Assembly (NCBI RefSeq): GCF_947495925.1
Contig: NZ_CANMAU010000005.1
Coordinates: 62,001-126,000 of the forward strand
Source of the DNA: an uncultured Algibacter sp.
GTDB lineage: Bacteria; Bacteroidota; Bacteroidia; Flavobacteriales; Flavobacteriaceae
Direction: 5' to 3'
DNA length: 64,000 nt
The notes beneath the pieces are model-generated. The model had not been told where the DNA came from, searched no databases, and saw nothing but the letters and a program-made list of their open reading frames with translations. The position numbers were made by a program, and so were the translations under genes. Numbering within the stretch: the stretch's first letter is position 1; the number at the start of each line of letters is the position of its first letter. Positions 44,305 to 53,951 of this stretch are shown piece by piece.

Positions 44305-45150
44305 ATGTTTAAACACTTTTTAGTTACTAGATTTAATCTTAGAAAATCAGACTGGAAGACTAATAAAAATAACAAAGCTGTATTAACTGATGAGTGGCAT
44401 AGAAATCGATTTAAACTGTTTAAAGACTACTGTTTTCCTAGTGTAGCTGCCCAAACGAATACAAACTTCGATTGGATTGTGTTTTTTGATACCTCGACCA
44501 AGGATGAATTTAGAGATATAGTTTCTGATTTAGCTAAGGAATTTTCCAATTTTAAGCCTATTTATATTGATGGTATGGATTTATACCTTCCTGCGGTTAA
44601 AGACTATGTCAAAGATTTTGAGGAAGATTATATTATCACCACAGGTATTGATAATGATGATTGCATTAGTAAAAACTTTATTGAGGAAATACAAAAAAGG
44701 TTTGATAAGCAAGAGTTTATGGCTTTAGATTTTGTTGATGGCTATACCATTCAAACTCAATCTGACATAAAAATTGGAAAAAAACTCCATCAATACAATC
44801 CGTTTATTTCACTTTTTGAAAGAAATGTAAACCCAAAAACGATACGTGATCGTTCCCATAGAAACTGGAAAAAGGAAAAAAATGTGCTACAGGTTAGAGA
44901 TGTGAAAATATGGTCTTCGGTAATACACCATGAAAACAAAGTAAATGAATTTACTGGGTATGGTCATGTAAATGTGAGTGATTTTTTTGAATCTTTCTTG
45001 ATATCAAAAAATCAAGAACAGTATATTAAAGAAAAAACGATTTTGGTTGAAAAGTGGCGTTTTGAAAGTGCGATAAATTTTTTATCCTCATATTGGAAGT
45101 TTATTTCAAAAAATTTGAAAAGATCTTTAGGGTTTTATAATAAAAAGTAA
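44305..45150 (+). CDS. Putative rhamnosyltransferase-type glycosyltransferase
   Basis: 281 residues with no membrane helix. It starts FKHFLVTRFNLR and has FKDYCFPSVAAQTNTNFDWI, FFDTST and ITTGIDNDDCISKNFIEEIQ, in which the acidic D-N-D-D cluster fits the metal/nucleotide-sugar site of the bacterial Rhamno_transf family. These GT-A-like proteins act in surface polysaccharide assembly. Donor and acceptor are not known. Monocistronic. Confidence 0.75.
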   Translation: MFKHFLVTRFNLRKSDWKTNKNNKAVLTDEWHRNRFKLFKDYCFPSVAAQTNTNFDWIVFFDTSTKDEFRDIVSDLAKEFSNFKPIYIDGMDLYLPAVKDYVKDFEEDYIITTGIDNDDCISKNFIEEIQKRFDKQEFMALDFVDGYTIQTQSDIKIGKKLHQYNPFISLFERNVNPKTIRDRSHRNWKKEKNVLQVRDVKIWSSVIHHENKVNEFTGYGHVNVSDFFESFLISKNQEQYIKEKTILVEKWRFESAINFLSSYWKFISKNLKRSLGFYNKK

Positions 45151-45223
45151 GCATTACAAGTATTTGTTAAATTCCAAAATCCTGTTGAAACGCAAGATTT
45201 TAGTATCAACTATGTATTGTGGA

Positions 45224-45811
45224 TTAATCTCTTCTAACAATTGAGAACTTAATTATTCCAGCATCAACATCAGACTTTTGTAGCACACCATTTTCATAAT
45301 AATACTTACTTTCTCTGCCATTTGGAGCAGTTTTAAGATAAGCATGCTCCCCTATTTTCTTTATAGTATGAAAATCGCCATGTTCTTCGGCATAGATTTT
45401 AGAAACACCAGTGGGCTCCTCTAAAACTAACTGAATAATACTATGTTTAATTGTCATTTTTAATTCTTTTTCCAATTCATCTTCCGAATAGAATTTATAA
45501 CCTTCATCTGTCCATATAGTTCGCACTTTGGTTTTATCTTTTCCCCTAACTGTAATATGAGCATTGGCCTCTTTTAAAATACCTTTCTCATAGGTCACAT
45601 TGTATTTATAAACAATAGTTATCGCCACTAATAATTGATATTCAATATTAGTATGACTTTGATAGCTAATTTTGTTTCCAATAATAGTTTTAGTAGCGTC
45701 AAGAGTTCCTAATAGTTTTCCTTTGTGAATTACATTAAACCTATGATCTTCTGTTTGAGAAGGAAGGGAATAACATATTAATAACAAAAACAATAATATT
45801 ATCTTTCTCAT
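45224..45811 (-). CDS. Secreted DUF6134-like protein
   Basis: 195 residues with signal peptide (IILLFLLLICYSLPSQ). The mature protein is strand-rich: HRFNVIHKGKLLGTLDATK, NIEYQLLVAITIVYKYNVTY, then LKTAPNGRESKYYYENGVLQ. It resembles the DUF6134 group of periplasmic proteins in Bacteroidota; this name is from memory and not certain. Probably a periplasmic lipocalin-like beta structure. Function unknown. Confidence 0.6.
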   Translation of the reverse strand: MRKIILLFLLLICYSLPSQTEDHRFNVIHKGKLLGTLDATKTIIGNKISYQSHTNIEYQLLVAITIVYKYNVTYEKGILKEANAHITVRGKDKTKVRTIWTDEGYKFYSEDELEKELKMTIKHSIIQLVLEEPTGVSKIYAEEHGDFHTIKKIGEHAYLKTAPNGRESKYYYENGVLQKSDVDAGIIKFSIVRRD

Positions 45812-45879
45812 AAAAATTATATTGTTCCAATAAATATAAAGAATTGTACGAAAAGGTTGTTCTGCAATCTCCAGAAAAC

Positions 45880-45909
45880 AAAAAAGACTCCTAATTAGGA
45901 GTCTTTTTT
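45880..45909 (-). terminator. Strong Rho-independent terminator
   Basis: AAAAAAGACTCCT (45880-45892) and AGGAGTCTTTTTT (45897-45909) form a perfect 13-bp stem with an AATT loop and T-run on both sides. It lies 21 bp after the stop of the minus-strand dioxygenase-like gene. Confidence 0.85.
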
Positions 45910-45930
45910 GTTTATAAATAATCTGTTTTT

Positions 45931-46533
45931 TTAAAGTGTAGTTTCTTTTTGACTTAGTATAATATCTTTCTTAGCAACTAAAATATTATCTTTTTTCTCT
46001 AAAGTAAGTATACTATCAATACCTCCTTTTGCCAAACGTTTACGGCAAATTTTAGATAATTTTGGATCATCATCAAACAGGTAGGCTGGTAAACTATATT
46101 CTTCCATGTTTGGTTGTTTAACAACAGGGTGAATATGTTTTAATTTTCTACTAGATAAACGTTTTCCTGGTACAAAAGTATAAAAGGTATATTGACCATT
46201 TTCGTTTGTTTTTATCCAAGTTCTATGGTGTACATAACGTTTTGAATCTTTTTTAACCATTTCGTAGCTTCCTTTTTCATTAGGCTGCTCTATATAAAGA
46301 ATAACGTCTTTAGCTGGCGTAATACCATCACTAAGGTAAATTGTTCCAGTAATTTTTAATTTTTCTTCTTTGCTATCAAAATCTGGAATAGTACCTACAT
46401 TGGTTAATGTCTTTTCTGTATAGTCGTAAAAAGGATTTTTAGAATTAGAAGTCATTGCTATGTCTTGAGCAAAAACGTTACTGTTAGTCGATAAAAGTAA
46501 TCCTAAATGTAAAATAATAATTAATGATCTCAT
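45931..46533 (-). CDS. Intradiol ring-cleavage dioxygenase-like secreted protein
   Basis: 200 residues with signal peptide ending NSNVFAQ. The beta-sandwich core has KITGTIYLSDGITPAKDVIL, HHRTWIKTNENGQYTFYTFV and KHIHPVVKQPNMEEYSLPAY, corresponding to the conserved Tyr/His metal region of intradiol dioxygenases. Secreted members of this fold are common in Bacteroidota, often with unknown substrates. Whether all four Fe ligands are present is uncertain. Monocistronic with a strong terminator. Confidence 0.75.
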   Translation of the reverse strand: MRSLIIILHLGLLLSTNSNVFAQDIAMTSNSKNPFYDYTEKTLTNVGTIPDFDSKEEKLKITGTIYLSDGITPAKDVILYIEQPNEKGSYEMVKKDSKRYVHHRTWIKTNENGQYTFYTFVPGKRLSSRKLKHIHPVVKQPNMEEYSLPAYLFDDDPKLSKICRKRLAKGGIDSILTLEKKDNILVAKKDIILSQKETTL

Positions 46534-46746
46534 GGGGCTTAGTTTATTAATCGAGTCAAAACTAAATGATTAGAGACTTACTAGAACTAAAAACCTCATG
46601 AACACATAAATAAAACGTTGAAATGAAAACGATTGCAAAAATCATCGTTAAAATACGTTCTAAAATGAAATAAACGACCCGAATTGGTGAAAAGACTGTT
46701 AATATATGATTAAGGACCTATTTCGAATCAATATATCGTAGAAAAA

Positions 46747-47289
46747 TTATTTGGTAATAACCTTACCAGAGTACCGTATTCCTAGCCTTGAACCACCATT
46801 AACTCCAATATTGGCGTTTAAATTTGGAAATATTGTAATATTCACATTAAACTTTTCTGATTTGCTTTGAGCCTCAAAAGAAATATCATAGCCACCCTTT
46901 TTGTTGGGGTTAACCTTATAATTTTCAACCACGCCATCAAATTGAATAGCACTATCACTTGAGCCATACCCTACTTGCATACGGCGCTCACCAAAATAAG
47001 GCAGATACGATTGAACACTATCATTTTTAACCTCAAGAAAATTAGAATTACCTATTAAACTAATAGAGCTAGAACTACTTCCCGGTTGAACTAAACCAGA
47101 ATTCATTGCATTTTGTACGGCAGTTGTAACTTGTGGATAAGCCCAATCAGATTCTATTCTATAACTTTTACTGTTTATTATAGCGTTTAGATTATCAACT
47201 TCTACTTGCGAAGCTACTGACTTTGAAGACTTACATGATAAACTTAACAGTACTAAAAAAGTTAAAATTAGGTAATAAGACTTTTTCAT
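46747..47289 (-). CDS. DUF4251 family lipoprotein
   Basis: 180 residues with lipobox LLSLSC (Cys at 19). INSKSYRIESDWAYPQ, SYLPYFGERRMQVGYG and SKSEKFNVNITIFPNLNANI follow the pattern of DUF4251, a Bacteroidota-specific periplasmic beta-sandwich family. The function is unknown. Monocistronic. Confidence 0.8.
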   Translation of the reverse strand: MKKSYYLILTFLVLLSLSCKSSKSVASQVEVDNLNAIINSKSYRIESDWAYPQVTTAVQNAMNSGLVQPGSSSSSISLIGNSNFLEVKNDSVQSYLPYFGERRMQVGYGSSDSAIQFDGVVENYKVNPNKKGGYDISFEAQSKSEKFNVNITIFPNLNANIGVNGGSRLGIRYSGKVITK

Positions 47290-47378
47290 AAAAAAAATAT
47301 TATTAATAACCTAAATTACGAAATTCGTATCTAAATACTTTTAAGACTTTGTTAAAGCATGTAAGAAATAATATTAGC

Positions 47379-48431
47379 TTAAGATAAAATATTATCTATT
47401 GCTTTTATCCAATCATTAATTGTAGTTTCATTGGTTTGAAGTGCAACATTACCATTGCCATATGGCTTATACATTTCCAGACTTGTTACCGAAAAGAACC
47501 CTAAGGTTGGTGCTAATGAGGCACTCGCCAAATGCATGACACCATTATCCGCAGCAATAAATACGCTGGTATTTCTAATTATTGCAGCCATTTCTCGAAG
47601 ATCTTGACTATAAAAGTTAGGCGCCTTAAAATTAATTTTCGAAATATTTTCAATAGGCAACATTTCAATGACGTTATAATCTGGGTATTCTTTTAATAAT
47701 CTTGCGTAAAAAGTCTCCCACCATGTTTCAGAATAGCACTTATCACCGGTAGCATTCGTATAAATGCATATCGTTTTTTTCAATTGATCTGGTACAACAC
47801 CATCTAATACCTTCTTTCCATTTATGATTTCAGTTTCATTCAATTTAATATCTAAAACAGGTACAGGTTTTACGATATCCATGGAAACGCCTAAGTTTTT
47901 TAAATATAGTCTTAAATTATAAACAGGATAGATGGACATATGCTGATATCCATCTAAATTTTTAAATTGAGAGTCATCAACCTCACCAAAGATTTTAAAA
48001 TCGGCTTTGGCAATTTGAGTTAATAATCTACCAGAAGATGATGTTCTATCTCCATTAATGACGAAATCGTATTTTTTTTGTTTGATAGATAGCCAACATT
48101 TGATGTACTTAAAAATATGGCTCCAAGGTCTTTTTGGAAGCTTAATAATGTTTATTACGCTCTTATAATTCTCAAAAACAGGGTGCGCTACCCCTCCTTT
48201 AACAAATAAATCAATTTCGCAGTTCGGGAATAGATCAGTTACTTCCTGAACTAATGGTGTTAATAGTAACTGATTCCCCAACCTATGATTAGGTCTTATA
48301 ATCAATACTTTTTTTATCATTAAAACATCACAGGAGCCATACTCAGGTTCTGTATAGGAGTTTCCAACACTTTTAGCAAGATTCCATATAACCGTTCTTC
48401 TAATATGGTTAACACGCGTTTTGAATGACAT
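47379..48431 (-). CDS. Glycosyltransferase family 9 (heptosyltransferase-like)
   Basis: 350 residues. After a 40-residue leader, VLIIRPNHRLGNQLLLTPLV marks the N-terminal Rossmann domain. The C-terminal domain has ICIYNATGDKCYSETWWET and the conserved VFIAADNGVMHLASASLAPT with the acidic D-N-G nucleotide-sugar site. GT9 enzymes build lipopolysaccharide core. The donor is not inferred. It lies 32 bp after pntB on the same strand and may be read through from the pnt operon. Confidence 0.87.
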   Translation of the reverse strand: MSFKTRVNHIRRTVIWNLAKSVGNSYTEPEYGSCDVLMIKKVLIIRPNHRLGNQLLLTPLVQEVTDLFPNCEIDLFVKGGVAHPVFENYKSVINIIKLPKRPWSHIFKYIKCWLSIKQKKYDFVINGDRTSSSGRLLTQIAKADFKIFGEVDDSQFKNLDGYQHMSIYPVYNLRLYLKNLGVSMDIVKPVPVLDIKLNETEIINGKKVLDGVVPDQLKKTICIYTNATGDKCYSETWWETFYARLLKEYPDYNVIEMLPIENISKINFKAPNFYSQDLREMAAIIRNTSVFIAADNGVMHLASASLAPTLGFFSVTSLEMYKPYGNGNVALQTNETTINDWIKAIDNILS

Positions 48432-48463
48432 TAAAACTAATTTTTAAGTAAAGTGTTGCAAAA

Positions 48464-49843
48464 CTACATATTTTTCAACTCTCCAACTAATTCTGTTAAC
48501 GCCGCTTTTGCATCTCCAAAAAGCATTGATGTTTTTGAATTATAGAATAACTCATTTTCAATTCCAGCATACCCAGCATTCATACTACGCTTGTTTACAA
48601 CGATATGTTTGGCATTTTCAACATCCAAAATTGGCATACCATATATTGGGCTACTAGGATCGTTATGAGCTGCTGGGTTAACAACATCATTTGCTCCAAC
48701 AACTAATACTACATCGGCATTATTAAATTGTGGATTAATATCGTCCATTTCAACTAGAATACTATAATCTACATTCGATTCGGCCAATAGTACATTCATA
48801 TGTCCGGGCATACGTCCAGCAACAGGGTGAATTGCATATTTAACGTTTACACCTTTATCGGTAAGTATTTCTTCTAATTCATGAATAACATGCTGCGCTT
48901 GCGCAACGGCTAACCCATAGCCAGGAACAATAATAACATTTGATGCATAATTCATCATTATTGCAGCATCACTTGCTGTGGTGTTTTTAATAGTTCCTAA
49001 AGTTTTATTACTACCAGAAACATCATTATTAGCAGTAAATGAGCCAAAAATAACTGAACCTAAAGTACGATTCATAGCTTTACACATGGCCACGGTTAAG
49101 ATAATACCCGCAGAACCAACTAAAATACCACCAACCAGCATAACCATATTATCATATAATATACCAGTAATTGCAGCGGCAATACCCGTTAATGAATTTA
49201 GTAATGATATAACCACTGGCATATCCGCACCGCCAATAGGTAAAACAAACAAAATACCATAAACTAAACCCCCAGCTAAAAGCCCATAAAGTAGTATGGG
49301 GTTATAACCACCCGTAGCTATCATGTAAGTTGCTAAAACTAAAATTCCTATAAAAAATAGATTATTTACAATATTATATTGTGGAATCTTAACAACACTT
49401 TTTAAAGACCCATTAAGTTTCCCCCACGCAATTAAACTCCCTGAGAAAGTAATTGCTCCAATAATAATACCTGAAACTATAGTAGTTGCCTGCATTATAC
49501 TCTCAACATTTTTGCTAAACTCTACTAATCCAATTAAAGTGGCACTAGCACCTCCAAAACCATTAAATAATGATACGAGTTCTGGCATTTTAGTCATTTC
49601 AACTTTTACGGCAATCAGCCATCCGATAATCGAACCTATAACAATAGCAATTCCAATTAATATGTATATTACAGTGGGTACATTTAAATCATGAATAAAA
49701 ATAGTCCCAACAATCGCTAACCCCATACCAAAGGCAGCAATAAGATTTCCTTTTTTAGCAGTTTCAGGATGGCCTAATTTATTCAAGCCAACAACAAAAG
49801 TTACTGTTGCAATAAGATATATAACACTTAATAAAACACTCAT
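48464..49843 (-). CDS. pntB: NAD(P) transhydrogenase subunit beta
   Basis: 459 residues. About eight membrane helices including LVSLFNGFGGASATLIGLVE and VISLLNSLTGIAAAITGI are followed by the NADP-binding domain III: VIIVPGYGLAVAQAQHVIHE, HPVAGRMPGHMNVLLAE, VGANDVVNPAAHNDPSSPIY and VVNKRSMNAGYAGIENELF. This is full-length PntB, the proton-translocating subunit that makes NADPH from NADH. Its start overlaps the stop of the preceding subunit by one base. Confidence 0.96.
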   Translation of the reverse strand: MSVLLSVIYLIATVTFVVGLNKLGHPETAKKGNLIAAFGMGLAIVGTIFIHDLNVPTVIYILIGIAIVIGSIIGWLIAVKVEMTKMPELVSLFNGFGGASATLIGLVEFSKNVESIMQATTIVSGIIIGAITFSGSLIAWGKLNGSLKSVVKIPQYNIVNNLFFIGILVLATYMIATGGYNPILLYGLLAGGLVYGILFVLPIGGADMPVVISLLNSLTGIAAAITGILYDNMVMLVGGILVGSAGIILTVAMCKAMNRTLGSVIFGSFTANNDVSGSNKTLGTIKNTTASDAAIMMNYASNVIIVPGYGLAVAQAQHVIHELEEILTDKGVNVKYAIHPVAGRMPGHMNVLLAESNVDYSILVEMDDINPQFNNADVVLVVGANDVVNPAAHNDPSSPIYGMPILDVENAKHIVVNKRSMNAGYAGIENELFYNSKTSMLFGDAKAALTELVGELKNM

Positions 49844-50151
49844 TATTTTTTCTTTTTAAACATTTGTAACATTCTGTGAGTCACGGCAAAACCACCAACC
49901 ACATTTAAAATTCCCAATACTACAGCTAGAAAACCTAAAGTTAATGCTATATAATCATTGGGGTTTGAGTGCAGCATTACTAAAATAGCACCTACAATTA
50001 CAACACCACTTAAAGCATTTGCCCCAGACATTAATGGGGTGTGCAGTACAGCTGGTATACTTTTTATCACCTCTACTCCTACGAAAATGGCAAGAATAAG
50101 AATATATGTGATTTGAATATTATCTCTAATAAACTCTATTAACTGATTCAT
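49843..50151 (-). CDS. NAD(P) transhydrogenase subunit alpha, membrane part (PntA-2)
   Basis: 102 residues with three or four membrane helices: FVGVEVIKSIPAVLHTPLMS and ANALSGVVIVGAIL are the conserved domain II segments of PntA. In many bacteria this part is fused to domain I; here alpha is split. It sits 9 bp after the NAD-binding subunit and overlaps pntB by one base. Confidence 0.93.
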   Translation of the reverse strand: MNQLIEFIRDNIQITYILILAIFVGVEVIKSIPAVLHTPLMSGANALSGVVIVGAILVMLHSNPNDYIALTLGFLAVVLGILNVVGGFAVTHRMLQMFKKKK

Positions 50152-50160
50152 TTGTTTGAA

Positions 50161-51261
50161 TTATTTTTTTCTGATTTCTCCATCTTTAACAATAAGTGTT
50201 TGGTCTGTGATTTCTTCTTCTAAATCCCATTTAAAACTGTTGTCTTCTGTAAGATGAATTATAAAATTGAATATATTTTTTGCGAAAAGTTCGCTGGCAT
50301 TTGTTGAAACACTTTCTGGAGCTATTGTCGTACCAATAACTTTAACTCCATTTTTAACAACGGTTTCGTTTAGCTTACTAACTTCGCAATTCCCTCCCTG
50401 AGCAGCAGCCAAATCAATAATTACAGAACCGTTTTTCATTTGTAAAACTTGCTCTTCTGTAATTAAAACAGGGGCCTTTCTTCCTGGAATGTTTGCGGTT
50501 GTAACTACCAAATCAGCTTGAAAAAGTGACTTATTAACAGCTTCTTTTTGTCTACGCGCATAATCCTCAGAAGCCTCTTTCGCATAACCTCCCTCAGAAT
50601 CTTCTCCTTCATTATCAACAGAAATAAATTTAGCACCCAAAGACTCAGCTTGTTCCTTAGTTTCAGAACGAATATCTGTAGCTTCAACAACGGCTCCTAA
50701 ACGTTTAGCTGTTGCGATGGCTTGAAGTCCTGCCACACCAACACCATAAATGAGAACTTTAGAAGGCGTAATTGTTCCGGCCGCGGTCATCATTAATGGA
50801 AATATTTTTGTCATCTCATAAGCTCCTAAAATAACTGCTTTGTATCCCGCTAAATTGTTTTGAGAACTTAAAACATCCATATCCTGAGCTCTTGAAATCC
50901 TTGGCATCGCATCCAGTGAAAAAGCCGTAGCATCTTTTGAAGCTATAGCCTCAATTAATTTTGGGCTAGATTTATGATAAAGCTGACTTATTAAAACTTG
51001 GCCTTTATTTATCAACTTTAAATCATCTTCATCAAAAGGGTTAATTTTTAAGAGAATATCTGATTCTTTAAAAACGACGCCTCTTTTTTCTACAAGAACT
51101 CCAACGTCTTTGTAATCAGAATTTTCATAAGATGAGTTTAAACCTGCATCTTCTTCGACCAAAATTTCAAAACCCCTAGAAATAAACTGTTTTGCAATTA
51201 TTGGCGATAATGAAACTCGTTTTTCCCCTTTTTGAGTTTCCTTAAGTATCCCTATTTTCAT
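50161..51261 (-). CDS. pntA: NAD(P) transhydrogenase subunit alpha, NAD-binding part (PntA-1)
   Basis: 366 residues. MKIGILKETQKGEKRVSLSP opens the alanine dehydrogenase/PNT N-terminal domain. KVLIYGVGVAGLQAIATAKR is the GxGxxG NAD loop with EATDIR after it, and RQKEAVNKSLFQADLVVTTA and GSVIIDLAAAQGGNCE close the domain I core. It hands hydride from NADH to PntB. First gene of a three-gene operon with a TATATTTG box 26 bp upstream. Confidence 0.95.
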   Translation of the reverse strand: MKIGILKETQKGEKRVSLSPIIAKQFISRGFEILVEEDAGLNSSYENSDYKDVGVLVEKRGVVFKESDILLKINPFDEDDLKLINKGQVLISQLYHKSSPKLIEAIASKDATAFSLDAMPRISRAQDMDVLSSQNNLAGYKAVILGAYEMTKIFPLMMTAAGTITPSKVLIYGVGVAGLQAIATAKRLGAVVEATDIRSETKEQAESLGAKFISVDNEGEDSEGGYAKEASEDYARRQKEAVNKSLFQADLVVTTANIPGRKAPVLITEEQVLQMKNGSVIIDLAAAQGGNCEVSKLNETVVKNGVKVIGTTIAPESVSTNASELFAKNIFNFIIHLTEDNSFKWDLEEEITDQTLIVKDGEIRKK

Positions 51262-51286
51262 GTTAGTTTGTGCTATTTTAAGCTAA

Positions 51287-51294
51287 CAAATATA
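51287..51294 (-). promoter_or_regulatory. Candidate -10 box of the pnt operon
   Basis: TATATTTG on the minus strand matches TAnnTTTG, 25 bp before the pntA start. The remaining part of the 447-bp divergent region (51262-51708) holds nothing else recognisable apart from the ECF promoter at 51621-51653. Confidence 0.5.
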
Positions 51295-51620
51295 TCTAAA
51301 AGGACCCTAAGAGAAAGCTATCTAAAATCACTTTTGCGAATTGTGAGGCAATCCATAAAATTCTTTGAAAACAAAATAATTAATAATTAATGATATGGAA
51401 AATACTTCAAAACATTAATGAGTAAAAAAGTCTATTTGATGGAATATTGACCATTTATTGTACTATTCCTATGATACATTACCTAATTGAAGGAAAAGTA
51501 ATTTGCTATTTTAATTAACCTGTTATCAATTATGCAGAAATTAAAAGCGCTAACAACCCCCAACCTTTAACACAAAGATTAAAAGCTTATCGATTACTTT
51601 ATTTTTTTTTTTGAGTTAAA

Positions 51621-51653
51621 TGCAACCCTTCAATATTTGTTTTGTCTATAATA
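51621..51653 (+). promoter_or_regulatory. ECF promoter P1, upstream of the sigma gene (autoregulation)
   Basis: TGCAACC (51621-51627), 15 bp, then TGTCTATAATA (51643-51653). The same two blocks with the same 15-bp spacing occur at 53952-53984 before the next transcription unit. The AAC...GTC layout is that of ECF promoters, and the site lies 56 bp upstream of the sigma gene. Confidence 0.75.
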
Positions 51654-51708
51654 GTAACTGAAATAATAAAACTATTTTTAGGACAATTTAAAAGCTAGCT
51701 GATTTTAA

Positions 51709-52251
51709 TTGGAAACTAACATTTTGCATACGCATAGAGAACTTGTAGAAAAGAGCAAGTTAGGAGATCGTGTTTCACAGTACAAATTGTATGAACTATA
51801 TGTTGATGCTATGTACAATGTAAGTATGCGTATGATGAAGATAAAAGAAGATGCAGAAGATGTTGTACAGGATAGTTTTATTGAAGCTTTTAACAATATG
51901 GCATCATTTAGATATGAAAGCACATTTGGTTCTTGGCTTAAACGGATTGTTGTTAACAAGAGTATTAATCAGCTTAAAAAGAAGAAAATACCTGTGGTTT
52001 CGATTGAAAAAGAAATGTATCACATTAAATCTGATATTGAGGATGAAGACACGTCTGTTTTAGATATCAAAAAAATAATTAAAAGTATTGAGTTGTTACC
52101 AGCTGGATATCAGCAAATCATAAACCTGTATTTAGTTGAAGGATATGATCATGTAGAAATTTCGGAGATACTAGAAATATCAACTTCTACTTCTAAATCT
52201 CAATACCACAGAGCAAAGAAAAAATTAATTGAAATTATAAAAACTTTATAG
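51709..52251 (+). CDS. ECF RNA polymerase sigma factor, system 2
   Basis: 180 residues. Region 2 is YKLYELYVDAMYNVSMRMMK with EDAEDVVQDSFIEAFNNM; region 4 is LLPAGYQQIINLYLVEGYDH and VEISEILEISTSTSKSQYHR. No in-frame ATG occurs before region 2, so the start is read as TTG at 51709 (homologues also begin ~12 residues before this helix). The next gene overlaps by one base. It likely transcribes its own operon from P1 and the downstream unit from P2. Confidence 0.92.
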   Translation: METNILHTHRELVEKSKLGDRVSQYKLYELYVDAMYNVSMRMMKIKEDAEDVVQDSFIEAFNNMASFRYESTFGSWLKRIVVNKSINQLKKKKIPVVSIEKEMYHIKSDIEDEDTSVLDIKKIIKSIELLPAGYQQIINLYLVEGYDHVEISEILEISTSTSKSQYHRAKKKLIEIIKTL

Positions 52252-52796
52252 TGGACAAATTTGAAAAATACATAAGAGAAAACAGTAATGCCTTCGATAT
52301 TCATAAACCAAATAAAGATAAACTTTGGGCAAACATTGAAGCTAAACTTGAAAAGCAAGACACAAAACCAAAGGTTATTAGGTTATGGAATCGTACTGCG
52401 TTTAAGGTGGCCGCTTCAATAGTACTAGCATTTGGCTTATTTACGGCAGTAAATATAATGACCAGTAATTCTAACTCGAAATCAAACTATTTTGTTTCAC
52501 AGGAATTGGAAGATATTGACTCGCATTATAGCGGTTTAGTGGCATATCAAGTAAAACTGATTAATAATACTCCCAAATTAACAAACGAAGAAAAGAAAGA
52601 CTTTTTATCCTTTATGGATGACTTAGATGCCGAATATGAAATCCTTAAAGAAGAATTAAAGAAAAACATAGACAATGAAAGGGTTTTAGAAGCTATTGTT
52701 ATTAATTATAAAAAACGAATTGAATTAATTGAGAACTTATTGAATCAAATTAATAGTTCTAATAAAACAAATGATGAAGATGTATACATTTTATAA
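52251..52796 (+). CDS. Probable membrane anti-sigma factor
   Basis: 181 residues starting with GTG at 52251, which overlaps the sigma stop by one base. The N-terminal 50 residues are cytoplasmic (KFEKYIRENSNAFDIHKPNK), then one membrane helix (VAASIVLAFGLFTAVNIM) and a helical, charged extracytoplasmic part (EEKKDFLSFMDDLDAEYEIL) with coiled-coil character. Position directly after an ECF sigma gene and this topology argue for an anti-sigma factor, but no named anti-sigma domain is visible. Its end overlaps the next gene by 26 bp. Confidence 0.7.
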   Translation: MDKFEKYIRENSNAFDIHKPNKDKLWANIEAKLEKQDTKPKVIRLWNRTAFKVAASIVLAFGLFTAVNIMTSNSNSKSNYFVSQELEDIDSHYSGLVAYQVKLINNTPKLTNEEKKDFLSFMDDLDAEYEILKEELKKNIDNERVLEAIVINYKKRIELIENLLNQINSSNKTNDEDVYIL

Positions 52797-53862
52797 AAAA
52801 ATGGCAGTTCTTATCATATTACTGATAAGCACAGCAGTGTTTTCTCAAGAAACACTTACAAAAACAATTGAGAAAACATTCAAAATGACAAATGGAGGAG
52901 AATTACATATTGATAATAAGCATGGAAATGTTTCTTTAAAAGGATGGGATGAAAACAAGGTTAAAATGATTTTAAACGTTGAAGTTAGTCATAAAAAGAA
53001 AGAAAATGCAAAGGAATTACTAGATAGAATAGTGCCTGAAACAAAAACAGCTAACGATTTTGTAAGTATAACTTCAGCTATATCTAAAAAAAGCACAAGT
53101 ACGTTTTCAAATTATTTCAAGAAAGTAAACCCTTTTGAATTCGATAAGAACAATGTTGATATTCAATATACTATATACTTGCCCACAAATTGTGAAATTG
53201 ATGTAACCAATAAGTTTGGTGATGTTCTAATCGATTCATGGACAGGGAAATTAAATGCCAATGTCGAGCATGGAGATTTATGGATTAATAATTCTGTTAC
53301 CAATGCCAAAGTAAATATGAAATTCGGGAAATTACGTGGAAAAGGTATCACCTATGGGGTTATTAACTTGAAAAACGGTGATATAGAGATTGAGAAATCC
53401 GAAAACTTATTATTAAATACAAGTGGAACGAATATAGAATTAAATACAATTAAAGACCTAGAATTAATGTCAAGTAAGGATGAGATATCAATTTCTCATA
53501 TTAAAAACATCAAGGGAGAACTTAAATATTCAAACATTAGAATTGATTCAATAGCAAGTAAAATAGACCTTAACATGCATTTAGCAGAATTAAGAGTTAG
53601 AAACATAGAAGATGCCGATGCCGAAATTAGAATAAAGCAAGAGTCTTCAGATATTAATATTGATATTAAGGGTTTTTCATTTAGTTTTCAAGCAAATCTA
53701 GAACAGGGACTATTGCGTTTACCAAAAACAGTTTCAAATATTAAAAACAACGTAATAGATAAGAGCAAGAGAATTCGTGAAATTACGGCAACCTATGGTG
53801 CTTCAAAATTAGGTGAGTTGGTTATCATAGGGGAAAAAGGAGTCGTTGTACTAGATGACTAA
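52771..53862 (+). CDS. DUF4097-family secreted beta-repeat protein
   Basis: 363 residues with signal peptide (ILLISTAVFSQ); ATGs at 52774 and 52780 are alternative starts. The mature part consists of beta-solenoid-like coils, for example FKMTNGGELHIDNKHGNVSL, EIDVTNKFGDVLIDSWTGKL and VNMKFGKLRGKGITYGVINL, as in DUF4097/DUF2807-type proteins. It overlaps the anti-sigma gene by 26 bp and is under P1. It may be a periplasmic or surface sensor or adhesion scaffold; no direct evidence. Confidence 0.8.
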   Translation: MMKMYTFYKKMAVLIILLISTAVFSQETLTKTIEKTFKMTNGGELHIDNKHGNVSLKGWDENKVKMILNVEVSHKKKENAKELLDRIVPETKTANDFVSITSAISKKSTSTFSNYFKKVNPFEFDKNNVDIQYTIYLPTNCEIDVTNKFGDVLIDSWTGKLNANVEHGDLWINNSVTNAKVNMKFGKLRGKGITYGVINLKNGDIEIEKSENLLLNTSGTNIELNTIKDLELMSSKDEISISHIKNIKGELKYSNIRIDSIASKIDLNMHLAELRVRNIEDADAEIRIKQESSDINIDIKGFSFSFQANLEQGLLRLPKTVSNIKNNVIDKSKRIREITATYGASKLGELVIIGEKGVVVLDD

Positions 53863-53951
53863 TTTATATAACCAGTAAAAACCGTTGATATTCTCCATTA
53901 ACTTGAATAAATACTGGAATTCAAAATATAGTAAAAAAAAACAAAAAAATA

